NCBI RefSeq assembly: GCF_017744675.1
Contig: NZ_JAGIAV010000004.1
Coordinates: forward strand, 296,567-360,566
Reading direction: 5' to 3'
Origin: Flavobacterium sp.
GTDB lineage: Bacteria; Bacteroidota; Bacteroidia; Flavobacteriales; Flavobacteriaceae
Length of the DNA stretch: 64,000 bases
Below are positions 37,131 through 45,471 of this stretch, piece by piece. Numbering within the stretch: the stretch's first letter is position 1; each line of letters opens with the position of its first letter. Under the pieces are notes generated by a model. The model worked only from the letters and a program-made list of their open reading frames with translations, searched no databases and was not told the DNA's origin. The position numbers were made by a program, and so were the translations under genes.

Positions 37131-37517
37131 TTAGGACTCTCCTTTTCTTGTCAATATTATAGCATAAATAGAGGATATCAGGAACATGGTTGCCGGAATT
37201 ATAAATCCTTCATGTATTCTGTCGCAATAGTGGAATACTCCTGTAATGTAAAACAGTATAAACAGTAAAATTACAAAACAGCTTGTCAAAATTTTATAAT
37301 TTTTGCTTCTTAAAAACAAAATAAGAAGTCCAACTGTAGGAATAACCATTAATCCTTGCCAAAATATTGATGACGAGTTATTAAAGAGATCATTCAAAAA
37401 CGTGCCAAAAAATATAATTAGAAGAATAAAATTTGGCACTCCATTTTCTTGAATGCCAAAAGTTAATAAAAAAGTTATTACGGTTATTAATTTTAAAACT
37501 TTCAGATTCATAAACAT
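37131..37517 (-). CDS. Four-helix membrane protein of unknown function
   Basis: This 128-aa protein is almost wholly hydrophobic (about four segments) with a basic end TRKGES. It overlaps the end of the 37508-38776 lipoprotein gene by 10 nt, so it should be translated together with it. Such pairing can mark an immunity protein for a secreted enzyme, but no homologue is known to me. Confidence 0.6.
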   Translation of the reverse strand: MFMNLKVLKLITVITFLLTFGIQENGVPNFILLIIFFGTFLNDLFNNSSSIFWQGLMVIPTVGLLILFLRSKNYKILTSCFVILLFILFYITGVFHYCDRIHEGFIIPATMFLISSIYAIILTRKGES

Positions 37518-38776
37518 GATTTTATTGTTTTAGGAGCATTAAATGATCCTGTGGTATAATTTGGAATGCCTTTTAATATCTCTGCAGTGGTGTCTGGACT
37601 ATCAATATATCCAGAGGTTGAAACACCGGCAATATTTAGCACATCTGTGGCAAAATCAGCACAGTTGTGAAAACTTATATCATAATTATCAGACTGGTAA
37701 GCCTGCGAGAGCGTTATGATGCGATTCAATTGCGTTCCAGTAATGGCCAAACTGGCAGATACGTTGTAATGAGCCCCTCCATTATCTCCCATAATGCCTT
37801 GCCCTGTCACGGAACCAAGTAATCCTTTTTTAGGATAATAGCCATAAACTGCAGAATTGCTTCCTTGTGATATGCCAATGAATGCATGTCCTACTCCATT
37901 TTCTCCCCACATTGTTTCTGCATAGACAGTAAGTTTTGCCGATTTAGAAATATCCAAGCACTTCAGGAAATCTTTTATGCTTGTAATTGGCAAATCAGGA
38001 GGGGGAGGCATCGTCAGATTTTTCCCCTCTTCTATTAAAACACACTCTCCAAGTTTGTACCTATATCCTGCAGGACAACTATCTGAAGACTTAGGACTAG
38101 TTCCGCCGCTTCCACTACCTCCTCCAGTTGGCCCACCTTCTATAGTTGGATCTACACCCCCAATACTTTCGCAATATAGTAATTTAAGTGGCGTAAAATT
38201 ACCTCCTTCCCAATAACCGAAAAAAGTACAATCATAATAGTCTTCACGCATTTTAGAAGATATCGATAACTTTACTTCTTTACCATTTTTATATTCTTTC
38301 GCAGTAACATTATTTGTAAGCAAGTTTTGTTTAAAAATTTTACCACTAAAATTATTTGATGCGCCATAATAAGCGGAAATTTTGTTTAAGCTTCTAGAAT
38401 CATCGTCCGCGAAAATTTGAATGTAATATGCTTTAAAATTTTGCTGCGTGTCTTTTACAAAAACTAGACGATGGCTGTCATTTTGTAATGTTGCATTTTC
38501 ATTTGACGTTTTTAAATTATCATCAAGTGTAAAAGGCACTTCAATTATCTCTTCGTCATTTCCATAAGAGACAATAGCGTTTTCCCAATCTATATTCTCA
38601 ATGTATTGCAGAATAATTGCGTTATAATCATTTTTATGGTTATAGAACCATATCCTAGCTTTATCAGAAGCATCGGCATTTTTGTTATCTGCAATTTCAT
38701 TTGGTGTACAATTTGTCATCAATGACAATCCAAAGATAACAACAAAGGCTTGTAAAATTTTTGTGATTTTTTCCAT
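37508..38776 (-). CDS. Lipoprotein with a C-terminal papain-like (NlpC/LRAT-type) domain
   Basis: I chose the ATG at 38776 (422 aa); 15 extra codons upstream do not fit a signal peptide. Lipobox LMTNC gives a lipoprotein. Residues about 30-205 are beta-rich and unassigned, followed by a Gly/Ser linker near 215-222 and a CPAGYRYKLGEC segment. The final 150 residues contain GHAFIGI and, 80 residues on, HNCADFATDV: a His and Cys order seen in circularly permuted NlpC/P60 or LRAT-like enzymes. Peptidase or acyltransferase activity is inferred. Confidence 0.6.
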   Translation of the reverse strand: MEKITKILQAFVVIFGLSLMTNCTPNEIADNKNADASDKARIWFYNHKNDYNAIILQYIENIDWENAIVSYGNDEEIIEVPFTLDDNLKTSNENATLQNDSHRLVFVKDTQQNFKAYYIQIFADDDSRSLNKISAYYGASNNFSGKIFKQNLLTNNVTAKEYKNGKEVKLSISSKMREDYYDCTFFGYWEGGNFTPLKLLYCESIGGVDPTIEGGPTGGGSGSGGTSPKSSDSCPAGYRYKLGECVLIEEGKNLTMPPPPDLPITSIKDFLKCLDISKSAKLTVYAETMWGENGVGHAFIGISQGSNSAVYGYYPKKGLLGSVTGQGIMGDNGGAHYNVSASLAITGTQLNRIITLSQAYQSDNYDISFHNCADFATDVLNIAGVSTSGYIDSPDTTAEILKGIPNYTTGSFNAPKTIKSCL

Positions 38777-38938
38777 GGTTAGTAGTTTATATTTCTGGCT
38801 AACATATAATAAACAAATCAATAAACAAAGAAAAAACTTACATTTAACATATAAAAAGAAAGAATTTTATCTAAAAAAAATGAGTTAAATCTTAATTTTT
38901 CTATTGGTATTCTAATTATTTATTTCCTAAAATATTTG

Positions 38939-39013
38939 ACTTTAAAACTAATTATCCATAAAAAAAACCAGTGAATTAGCTTCACTGGTTTTGTAATTAT
39001 TTTTATAAATCAT
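38939..39013. repeat. 75-nt direct repeat with terminator, copy A
   Basis: Copy A of a 75-nt near-identical repeat (copy B at 39718-39792). Each contains the hairpin AAACCAGTGAA...TTCACTGGTTT with flanking A and T runs. Copy A lies past the GNAT gene on the minus strand and would terminate it. Confidence 0.85.
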
Positions 39014-39059
39014 TAGTCCTTTCTTATCCTTGCAAGCAAACGCTCGAACTATAGTTTTT

Positions 39060-39572
39060 TTATAATTCTAAAGCATAATACAATACATCTTCTGTAGTGC
39101 CATCAAGCCAATTGAGTGTTTCTTTATGGGTATATACAAATCCTAAACGTTGATTGGCAGCTTTGGAAATCACATTACTTTCACGATGACTTACGGTTAA
39201 TCTTTTCAAAGGCAGTTTAGACGCCCATTCCATTCTAATTTTATAAAGAAATGCAGATAAACCCTTTCCTCTATATTCTTTTTTTATATAAGACTGCCCT
39301 AAATAAGCTTCATCATCATTCAATCGCAGAATGCTTGTCATGCCAATTGGTGTGTCATTATCCAAAAGAACAAAAACTCCACGAGGATATTTTACACGTT
39401 CCTGCCATTCGGCATCTGTAAGGTCTGTTTCTGCTGGAGTGCTGCTACGAAACATAGAAGGCTCCGTTTGTATCGCCTCTAAGCGCATTGCTTTGTAAAG
39501 AAGGGCTTCGTCATCTCGTAACTGACGAATTTTGTAAGTACCCATTTCCATTTGTAATTGATTGTTATCCAT
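39060..39572 (-). CDS. GNAT-family N-acetyltransferase
   Basis: The start at 39572 gives 170 aa; the upstream ATG at 39593 and the downstream one at 39551 are alternatives. The GNAT core has the Acyl-CoA loop region QSYIKKEYRGKGLSAFLYK (R/Q-x-x-G-x-G/A motif EYRGKGLSA) and a later ESNVISKAANQRLGF. Substrate unknown. The gene sits between two copies of a 75-nt repeat. Confidence 0.85.
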   Translation of the reverse strand: MDNNQLQMEMGTYKIRQLRDDEALLYKAMRLEAIQTEPSMFRSSTPAETDLTDAEWQERVKYPRGVFVLLDNDTPIGMTSILRLNDDEAYLGQSYIKKEYRGKGLSAFLYKIRMEWASKLPLKRLTVSHRESNVISKAANQRLGFVYTHKETLNWLDGTTEDVLYYALEL

Positions 39573-39717
39573 AAATCCGAAAAAAATTGTCAAAAATCAG
39601 GCATAACAATATTACAAAATTATATGCTGGTAAAACAGCTAAGCAGTAAAAATCAGTACGATGTAATTTATGCATTCCCCCATTATACAAAGCATTCTTA
39701 TATTATAAATGTCGCAA

Positions 39718-39792
39718 ACTTTAAAACTAATTATCCATAAAAAAACCAGTGAATTAACTTCACTGGTTTTGTAATTATTTCTTATAAATCAT
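39718..39792. repeat. 75-nt direct repeat with terminator, copy B
   Basis: Copy B differs from copy A at only a few bases (one A less in the A-run, one change in the loop, one in the T-rich tail). It lies 33 nt past the META-protein stop and would terminate that gene. Confidence 0.85.
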
Positions 39793-39824
39793 CTTCTGTT
39801 TTAAGATGACTTATAAAACTGAAT

Positions 39825-40847
39825 TTATTTTGTGATGCCAAAAATCATGACCAATTTATCGTTTAAATAAAAATTAAGGGTTTGGTCTGCTACATCAAAA
39901 CGCAGGTCTTTATTGTTTAAATAAAATAGCATTTTTTGCTCTGTTTTATTTCCTTCTTCACCAATACATGCCATTAATGTAGCCGCTACTTTATCAAAAG
40001 AAATATGATCGCCATTGGTTTCATAAGTTCCAGTGAAGTTGTTGCAACCTGTATTGCCGCTAACTCTCTTTTCTGCTACATTAAACTTAATAGAAGCTTT
40101 GCCGTAATCTTGTCCAACATTTTCAAGCGCTATTAATTTCCAATTGTTTTTTTCAATAAAACTCCACAGTTGGTTTTGAGTTGGTATAGAAAATTCCATA
40201 ACCGTTTTGTTCTTAGCATTTTTAAATTGTACTGTATTGTTTTTCTTTACAATTTTGAACTTTTTCTTAGTTATCGCGGCGCTGAAATCTTGTTCTAATT
40301 TCATGCTTTCGCTGTCACAAGCCATTAAAGTACCAAAAGGAGAATCGGTTTTAATTTGATTTTTTGAAAGCTTGGTATACTTTACATTAAAATTATTACA
40401 TCCGTTTTTACCGCTAATTGTCCCCGTTTCATCATTAATTGTGATAAACGCTTTACCGCTATTTATCTTTTTTCCGTTTAACTGGGTCAAGATCATTTTG
40501 GTATTATAAATTCCTTTTTCTGCGTTTACAGGTGTTTTCGAAACAATACTTTTTAGTTTATATTGGTAAGAAGAAGCATCAGCAGGAATAGGTTGTGGTC
40601 TTTTTGTTCTTGTTACCACGATCTCATATCGATTTCCTTTTTCAAAATTAAAACCTTCAATATGATCATAAAACAGTTGCCATTCTTTGTCATTGCCATA
40701 TTTTACTTGAAGACATTCCATTGGGCCAACACCTTGACATGACACTTTATTTTCTTTTACAAACATTTTTAAATTTTCCTGAGCATATGTAAATGTTGAT
40801 ACTAACACTACTACAAAAACATACATACATTTAAATCTTTTCATCAT
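39825..40847 (-). CDS. Secreted protein with DUF4377 and two META (HslJ-like) domains
   Basis: This 340-aa protein has a signal peptide ending about residue 22 (TFTYAQ). Next is a DUF4377-like stretch (about 25-105; MECLQVKYG, YDHIEGFNFEKG) and then two META domains (about 115-215 and 225-335), each with a GCNNF motif. META domains are found in heat-shock HslJ and in stress-linked outer-membrane proteins. Function is not established. A GG-N10-GC palindrome upstream may be its promoter. Confidence 0.85.
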   Translation of the reverse strand: MMKRFKCMYVFVVVLVSTFTYAQENLKMFVKENKVSCQGVGPMECLQVKYGNDKEWQLFYDHIEGFNFEKGNRYEIVVTRTKRPQPIPADASSYQYKLKSIVSKTPVNAEKGIYNTKMILTQLNGKKINSGKAFITINDETGTISGKNGCNNFNVKYTKLSKNQIKTDSPFGTLMACDSESMKLEQDFSAAITKKKFKIVKKNNTVQFKNAKNKTVMEFSIPTQNQLWSFIEKNNWKLIALENVGQDYGKASIKFNVAEKRVSGNTGCNNFTGTYETNGDHISFDKVAATLMACIGEEGNKTEQKMLFYLNNKDLRFDVADQTLNFYLNDKLVMIFGITK

Positions 40848-41194
40848 TTTTTAATTTTTTAGAACACCGATTAAGCATTCTGATTATTTATTTATGATTT
40901 TTTGCTTGGCACGAATTGTGCCACTTTAAAATAAAGAATGCTTTTAACTTTTTTTTATTATCCCTCAAAATCCACTTTTTCTTTAACAATCAAACTACTA
41001 CACACTGATAATCAGTTTGCTTATATAAAAATAACAAAATCTATTGTTTTTGTTTTATTTAGGAATATTTTTGTAGTCTTTTTATTTGCATTTCAATTTA
41101 GACTATCAATCTTGCAGTACAAAATGTTCTTACAGTAAGGAGAATTTCAATCTGAAAATTTTCAGTCAAAACGCATCGTAGGAAAAAAAACGAA
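40848..41194. other. 347-nt gap between META and MEDS genes
   Basis: Apart from the palindrome at 40907-40923 I see only AT-rich sequence, with no convincing ORF, hairpin or repeat. It probably holds the META promoter and the end of the MEDS transcript. Confidence 0.4.
40907..40923 (-). promoter_or_regulatory. Palindromic GG-N10-GC site upstream of the META gene (possible sigma-54 promoter)
   Basis: TGGCAC, five nt, then GTGCCA form a palindrome 60 nt above the META start. Read on the minus strand, TGGCAC...TGCC has the GG and GC dinucleotides ten bases apart, as in -24/-12 elements, though the usual TTGC is GTGC here. The palindrome could instead be an operator. Confidence 0.35.
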
Positions 41195-41833
41195 TTAAAA
41201 TTTAAGTGGACTGGATGAGAAATCCGAAAATTTTGCAATTAATTCTACAGGTTCTACATATTGCGGATTCTTGCTAATCTTTCCGTCTTTGATGACGTAA
41301 GGATGAGTAAGTAATATGTCTGCAAGTGTATTTGAACTGAAACTATTTATATCATACATGCATATTAGTGATACAGCATGTTTTGGAGTTAACAGATTCA
41401 GGCTGGCTTCGTATTTCAAAAGCTCATCGGTTCCTGGCAGATTTTTGAGAGCCCAAACCATATCTCCACAAGCTCTTATGTTTTCATAACCTGCTCTTGA
41501 TGCAGACAATAAGGTCTGCTCTAGCATAGTATACATTTTTTCAGCAGCAAAATTGCCATCTTTTATGTAAGTGCTTTCAGAAGCCAAAACTTCCAGCTGA
41601 CCCAACGATAATTTTTCAGCAATAGATATTCCATTATCAGCCAGACATCGGCAATGTTCGCCATGACGATTCTCTTCAAGGATATTGATGACTTTATCAT
41701 TTGCTGCTAAACCTTCCATAATATAAGGAACGATTACTTCATATTGCTGTTCTTTGGAATCGAAAAATCCACAAATGTGCATTGGAGCCGAAAATGATTC
41801 TCCACATACTTCAAAAGATATTTGTTTGTTCAT
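41195..41833 (-). CDS. MEDS-domain sensory protein
   Basis: This 212-aa protein matches the MEDS (DcmR-like) pattern: an N-terminal HICGFFDSKEQQYEV, then a long alpha/beta Rossmann-like body with VINILEENRHGEH and a later ENIRACGDMVWALKNLPG. MEDS domains sense or bind small C1-related molecules and occur with regulators; here there is no DNA-binding domain. A CAAATGTA sequence starts only 5 nt upstream of the start and is too close to be a normal promoter. Confidence 0.8.
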   Translation of the reverse strand: MNKQISFEVCGESFSAPMHICGFFDSKEQQYEVIVPYIMEGLAANDKVINILEENRHGEHCRCLADNGISIAEKLSLGQLEVLASESTYIKDGNFAAEKMYTMLEQTLLSASRAGYENIRACGDMVWALKNLPGTDELLKYEASLNLLTPKHAVSLICMYDINSFSSNTLADILLTHPYVIKDGKISKNPQYVEPVELIAKFSDFSSSPLKF

Positions 41834-41950
41834 ATCTCAAATGTACACAATTAATTTCTCTAATATAGCTTTAGGCATTAAAACCTGTGATAAACTTTCC
41901 TCTTACCTGCAAAATGTTGTGCAAATGGTTGCAACTTTGCATATTTAAAA

Positions 41951-42115
41951 AACATAGCCGAGCCTTTTGAGAAGTTTTTCAATTATATTCAACCAACTTT
42001 TAACCCTATAAAAGAGGGTTTAAAACTTCACGAAGAAAAGATTGCTTTGTACGAAAGGATGTTGAAAGAGAAAGAGGAAATGATGGTTAGGCTTGAGAAG
42101 TTGATTGGGAAGTAA
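41951..42115 (+). pseudogene. 3' remnant of an XRE-like regulator gene
   Basis: An open frame of 54 codons ending in TAA at 42113-42115 has no start codon in its first half. It reads N-I-A-E-P-F-E-K-F-F, then a coiled, basic C-terminus ending EKLIGK. This is the coiled-coil C-terminal tail typical of Flavobacterium helix-turn-helix regulators; the N-terminal DNA-binding part is missing. It is probably a deletion scar. Confidence rests on codon usage and family recollection. Confidence 0.45.
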
Positions 42116-42174
42116 TTATTTGAGAGATATATTGATTTGAAAAGAAACTTTTTTGAGTTTCTTTTTGTTTGATC

Positions 42175-43002
42175 TTACTCTTCTAGAATTCTTTTAATCT
42201 TTGCTCTAAAAGATTGATTACTACTAGGAGGAATAATTCCGTAACCTAACATAGTTCCATTTCCAAATCTAATTTTGCATTTATATAACTCAAAAATTTC
42301 TGTGGCAAATAAATTTTGACGTTTTGAAAGTTTCGCTTCTAAATAATCTTTAATAGAACCAATTATTAAATCACTGAATTGTAAAAGCGGACTGTGATTG
42401 CATTTTGCAAAAAGAAGTGAATGAAAGAAATTACAATCCGATAATTTCCCAGATTTTGAAGGAGTTCCTGCTGATGATTTCCCTTGATGAAAAAGCTTAT
42501 AGTATGCTTGGACTAATGGTTGTGGATTGCCGTCTGGAGGCCAATCTACAACAACATAGGTTTCATAATCTTTGTTCATAGCATCAATTCCGATACGCAT
42601 TAGAATATTTTCAAAAGAATATTTTAGAAAATCTGGTTTAGATTTTTTTGCCAATTTAACATCATCTGAAAAACTTTCAATAATTCCACAAACTATTTTA
42701 TAATCTAATTCTAGTGACTTTTTAATTATTTCTTTGCGCCAAGAGTTTGAGTCGGCAAGCATAACTTTATATTCATCAAGCCTATTGAATTCCTGAAATT
42801 TATCTTTTATCACCGTGTCCTTAAAGTTCCATTTCATCGGCAAATTTGGATGCGTATATTTTGATTTAGCATCACTTATGATTTTAAGCAACTTTTTTTC
42901 GTCAGTTTTACTAATTAAAATACCACCAAAAAGATGAATTCTATTCGTTTTATCTGATTTGTCTGATTTGCAATATGTGTCATCGGCATAAAATGTCTTC
43001 AT
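42175..43002 (-). CDS. DUF3800-family protein
   Basis: This 275-aa protein has the DUF3800 layout: N-terminal FYADDTYCKSDKSD (an Asp-rich opening), HLFGGILISK, later YVVVDWPPDG and a C-terminal LLQFSDLIIGSIKDYLEAKL. The conserved Asp residues resemble an RNase H-like fold. DUF3800 genes are frequent in mobile and defence regions; activity is not established. No partner gene is obvious nearby. Confidence 0.75.
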   Translation of the reverse strand: MKTFYADDTYCKSDKSDKTNRIHLFGGILISKTDEKKLLKIISDAKSKYTHPNLPMKWNFKDTVIKDKFQEFNRLDEYKVMLADSNSWRKEIIKKSLELDYKIVCGIIESFSDDVKLAKKSKPDFLKYSFENILMRIGIDAMNKDYETYVVVDWPPDGNPQPLVQAYYKLFHQGKSSAGTPSKSGKLSDCNFFHSLLFAKCNHSPLLQFSDLIIGSIKDYLEAKLSKRQNLFATEIFELYKCKIRFGNGTMLGYGIIPPSSNQSFRAKIKRILEE

Positions 43003-43218
43003 ATTTAAATCTCTAAATAATTACTATTAATATTCGTTAATGTAATATTTCACAATACTACGCTAAAAACCAGACATGAAATTACGGTTTTCCATAAAAA
43101 GTCTGACAGTTTATAGCGAAATTTGTCCCACTGTATAAATCGAACACTTATGATTTGTAATCTGTACAATTGGGTATAGATGAAAAGACCCAAAATGTTC
43201 AGGTTTAATATCTTCGGC

Positions 43219-43851
43219 TTAATAACCTTTTTTCATTTTAAATTCTTCCCATAATTGATTTGTTCTTTCTTGATTAGGAATTCCTCCACTTCCTCCATTT
43301 CTTTCGCATACAGAATCAATATAATCTAAGAAATCATGATCTAATGACGGTAATCTAAAATCTGTTTGCTTTTTAATTGCAGTTATATCGTCTATTGTAA
43401 TTGTTCGTATGTCAGATTTATTAACGAAGTGGCCTCTTAAATATAAGGCTTTAATGGGAACATATGGATCTGGTAATTTGTCAAAATTTTCAAATGTTAA
43501 ATGGTTTTTAAATAAATCCCAACAGAATAGCGCATGAATTAAACCTGCGTCAAGCCCTCTAGCACTAGACAAATTAAATGTATCTCCTTTTTGCGGATCG
43601 TTTCTTCTAAAATCATTTAAAGAAATTACATTTTTCAATAAATCTGGCGCTATCAATTCAACAATATTCAAAAAATGATGTTGCATGCTGATTTTATTTA
43701 CCCAATTTTCAGTAAAACCAAATGTAACATTCCATTCTTCCATTTTTGATAAAAAATCTTTAAACAATAATATTCCAGAAGTATCGGTTTGTATTTTTCT
43801 TCTTTTTATTTGACTTTTAAACTCATTGAGTTTTTCTTGAAAATTTTCCAT
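43219..43851 (-). CDS. Uncharacterised cytoplasmic protein
   Basis: This 210-aa soluble protein has no motif that I recognise. It has helical segments, a LSSARGLDAGLIHALFCWDLFKN stretch and a Gly-rich NGGSGGIPNQ near the C-terminus. It lies between DUF3800 and the transposase gene in the accessory region and is AT-rich like its neighbours. A role in defence is possible only by position. Confidence 0.55.
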   Translation of the reverse strand: MENFQEKLNEFKSQIKRRKIQTDTSGILLFKDFLSKMEEWNVTFGFTENWVNKISMQHHFLNIVELIAPDLLKNVISLNDFRRNDPQKGDTFNLSSARGLDAGLIHALFCWDLFKNHLTFENFDKLPDPYVPIKALYLRGHFVNKSDIRTITIDDITAIKKQTDFRLPSLDHDFLDYIDSVCERNGGSGGIPNQERTNQLWEEFKMKKGY

Positions 43852-43895
43852 TTTTTATTCTCATTTATAAAAATTTATAAGTTGATTTAAAACCC

Positions 43896-43928
43896 GATTG
43901 CGCGGATTTGCAATCCGTGCCCGCAAAG
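43896..43928 (+). repeat. REP-like palindrome, copy 3 (3' side of the transposase gene)
   Basis: GATTGCGCGGATTTGCAATC then CGTGCCCGCAAAG. It lies 27 nt past the transposase stop in plus orientation. Together with copy 4 in opposite orientation it brackets the transposase gene. Confidence 0.85.
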
Positions 43929-43955
43929 TTGAGTAAACGCAACACTTTGAGCATT

Positions 43956-44519
43956 TCAAAATAAGTATAATAGAACAACATCTAAATCATTTTCTAGTCC
44001 CGAATAATTCCTTGCCGAGCTAAAATAATAATCCTCAGCTGAACTAACAGTTTTATCTTTTACTGGATTATTGTGGATGTATTCTATTTTTTGCTTAATA
44101 AATTTATTGCTGTAAATATGTTCTGCATGATAACCATTTTGCCAAACTTTATAATTCTGATCCTTTTTTAAATGCTCACAGGCTTTTTGAAAATATTCCA
44201 GCATCCATTCTCTTCTACTTTCGGGTTCATCTACTATTGTTTGTATTATTTTTTTGGATGTAAATTTTTTAAAATCTCTAATAATATTAGATAATACAAA
44301 ACCGTTCGTCCCTTTGCAGAGCAAATGAATATGACTGCTCATAATACAATACGCATAAATTTCTAAGCCTTTATTTTCCTGACAATATTTTAAAGCATTT
44401 ATTAAAATATTTTTCTGATTTAATCTAGTAAATATATCGATCCAGCCTACAGCAGTTATAGTTATAAAATAGGCTTCGTCAGTTGTTGTTGCTTTGTATT
44501 TTGTAGACATTTTTTTCAA
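43956..44519 (-). CDS. REP-associated tyrosine transposase (RAYT, Y1/HUH family)
   Basis: This 187-aa protein (or 184 aa from the ATG at 44510) has the Y1 transposase layout: ITAVGWIDIFTR, a His-x-His metal site in SSHIHLLCKG, then YKVWQNGYHAEHIYSNKFIKQKIEYIHNNPVKD with the catalytic Tyr region. RAYT proteins cut single-stranded REP palindromes. Copies of a 33-nt REP in opposite orientations flank the gene, which is the expected REPtron layout. No frameshift is seen, so it may be active. Confidence 0.9.
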   Translation of the reverse strand: MKKMSTKYKATTTDEAYFITITAVGWIDIFTRLNQKNILINALKYCQENKGLEIYAYCIMSSHIHLLCKGTNGFVLSNIIRDFKKFTSKKIIQTIVDEPESRREWMLEYFQKACEHLKKDQNYKVWQNGYHAEHIYSNKFIKQKIEYIHNNPVKDKTVSSAEDYYFSSARNYSGLENDLDVVLLYLF

Positions 44520-44579
44520 ACAAAAATAAAAAATATAAAGAAAAATCTTATATATTATTTATAAGATATTAAAGAAATA

Positions 44580-44612
44580 CTTTGCGGGCACAGATTACAA
44601 ATCTGCGCTATC
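44580..44612 (-). repeat. REP-like palindrome, copy 4 (5' side of the transposase gene, inverted)
   Basis: On the minus strand it reads GATAGCGCAGATTTGTAATC then TGTGCCCGCAAAG. It lies about 60 nt upstream of the transposase start, opposite in orientation to copy 3. A 16-nt sequence (44620-44635) beside it repeats the transposase gene start (44494-44509). Confidence 0.85.
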
Positions 44613-44651
44613 GTTGCGCTTGTATTTTGTAGACAAGACATTAGCATAACA

Positions 44652-44687
44652 AAAAAAGTCCCATTTCTAATGCAATGAGACTTTTTT
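44652..44687 (-). terminator. Intrinsic terminator, probably originally of the permease gene
   Basis: AAAAAAGTC pairs with GACTTTTTT and CATT with AATG, with one mismatch, then a T-run. It lies 16 nt past a duplicate of the permease 3' end and 56 nt past the 225-aa gene, so it may now end that gene. Confidence 0.65.
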
Positions 44688-44702
44688 AAACTTATTTATT
44701 CC

Positions 44703-44736
44703 TTCGTTTTAAAAACCTTATAAAACACAAAAAGAA
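44703..44736 (-). repeat. 34-nt direct repeat of the permease 3' end, copy A
   Basis: The 34 nt match 45482-45515 exactly; copy B is the last coding part of the amino-acid permease (including its Tyr-Lys-Val-Phe-Lys-Thr-Lys end). Copy A is detached, just past the 225-aa gene, and the 225-aa gene sits between the copies. Confidence 0.85.
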
Positions 44737-44742
44737 CTACTT

Positions 44743-45420
44743 TTAAGGTATAACTATTCTTTTTTTAATTTTACGTTCTATTTCAGGTAACAATTTATTA
44801 TTTAAAAGATTATTCATGCTTTCATCAAAATTGGGAAAATTTGGAGGACTTAGCATATTTTTCTTTTTCACATTGCTAATATTCCCAACATTAAAATCTG
44901 AAACTGCTTCATTCGTTTCTAAATTTATAAAATCATTATTCAAAAATATATTTGTTCTTTTATCTCCATCAAAGACTCCCGCTTTTTCAAACTCTATTCC
45001 AAAATACCCATCAACAATAAGTAAATAGTCCAAATTATATTTCACTCTTGCTTTTTTTAAATCGTCGTTTACATATTGTCGTTTTGTCCAAACGAAAATT
45101 GGGTCATTTGCTCTACTAACGGTATCTTTTATTTGAATAATTTCAACATTTAATGAAGCTAAATTTTTTAAATAGGCATTCATTATTCTTTCAATCGGGT
45201 TTCCTTTTCCAGTTTCTAAAAATTTATAAGCACCATTAAACATATCCTTTTTGTCTACGTTTGATATTTCAACGGTATTAGACATTACTTGTCTGGTTAT
45301 TCTGTATGGGCCATTAATATTAAAAATTATACCTAGTTTTTTCTTTTCAGGGTTTTGCGAATAGATAAAATTAAAAAGTGCAGTTATACATACAATTAGA
45401 AAGATATTTCTTTGCTTCAT
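44743..45420 (-). CDS. Secreted protein of unknown function
   Basis: This 225-aa protein has a signal peptide ending near residue 22 (FNFIYSQ), then an alpha/beta body (GIIFNINGPYRITRQVM; DYLLIVDGYFGIEFEK) and a basic C-terminus KRIVIP. I do not recognise the family. It lies between two copies of a 34-nt sequence, so it looks inserted between the permease gene and its terminator. Confidence 0.55.
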   Translation of the reverse strand: MKQRNIFLIVCITALFNFIYSQNPEKKKLGIIFNINGPYRITRQVMSNTVEISNVDKKDMFNGAYKFLETGKGNPIERIMNAYLKNLASLNVEIIQIKDTVSRANDPIFVWTKRQYVNDDLKKARVKYNLDYLLIVDGYFGIEFEKAGVFDGDKRTNIFLNNDFINLETNEAVSDFNVGNISNVKKKNMLSPPNFPNFDESMNNLLNNKLLPEIERKIKKRIVIP

Positions 45421-45471
45421 TTTTTTATTTAGTTAAATTTTAATTGGGGTGTACAAATAATTTAGGAAAAC

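Noticed and set aside
41838-41845. TACATTTG just upstream of the MEDS gene as a promoter
   Set aside because: It matches the -7 box but ends 5 nt before the start codon and has no -33 element, so would give a leaderless mRNA; not called.
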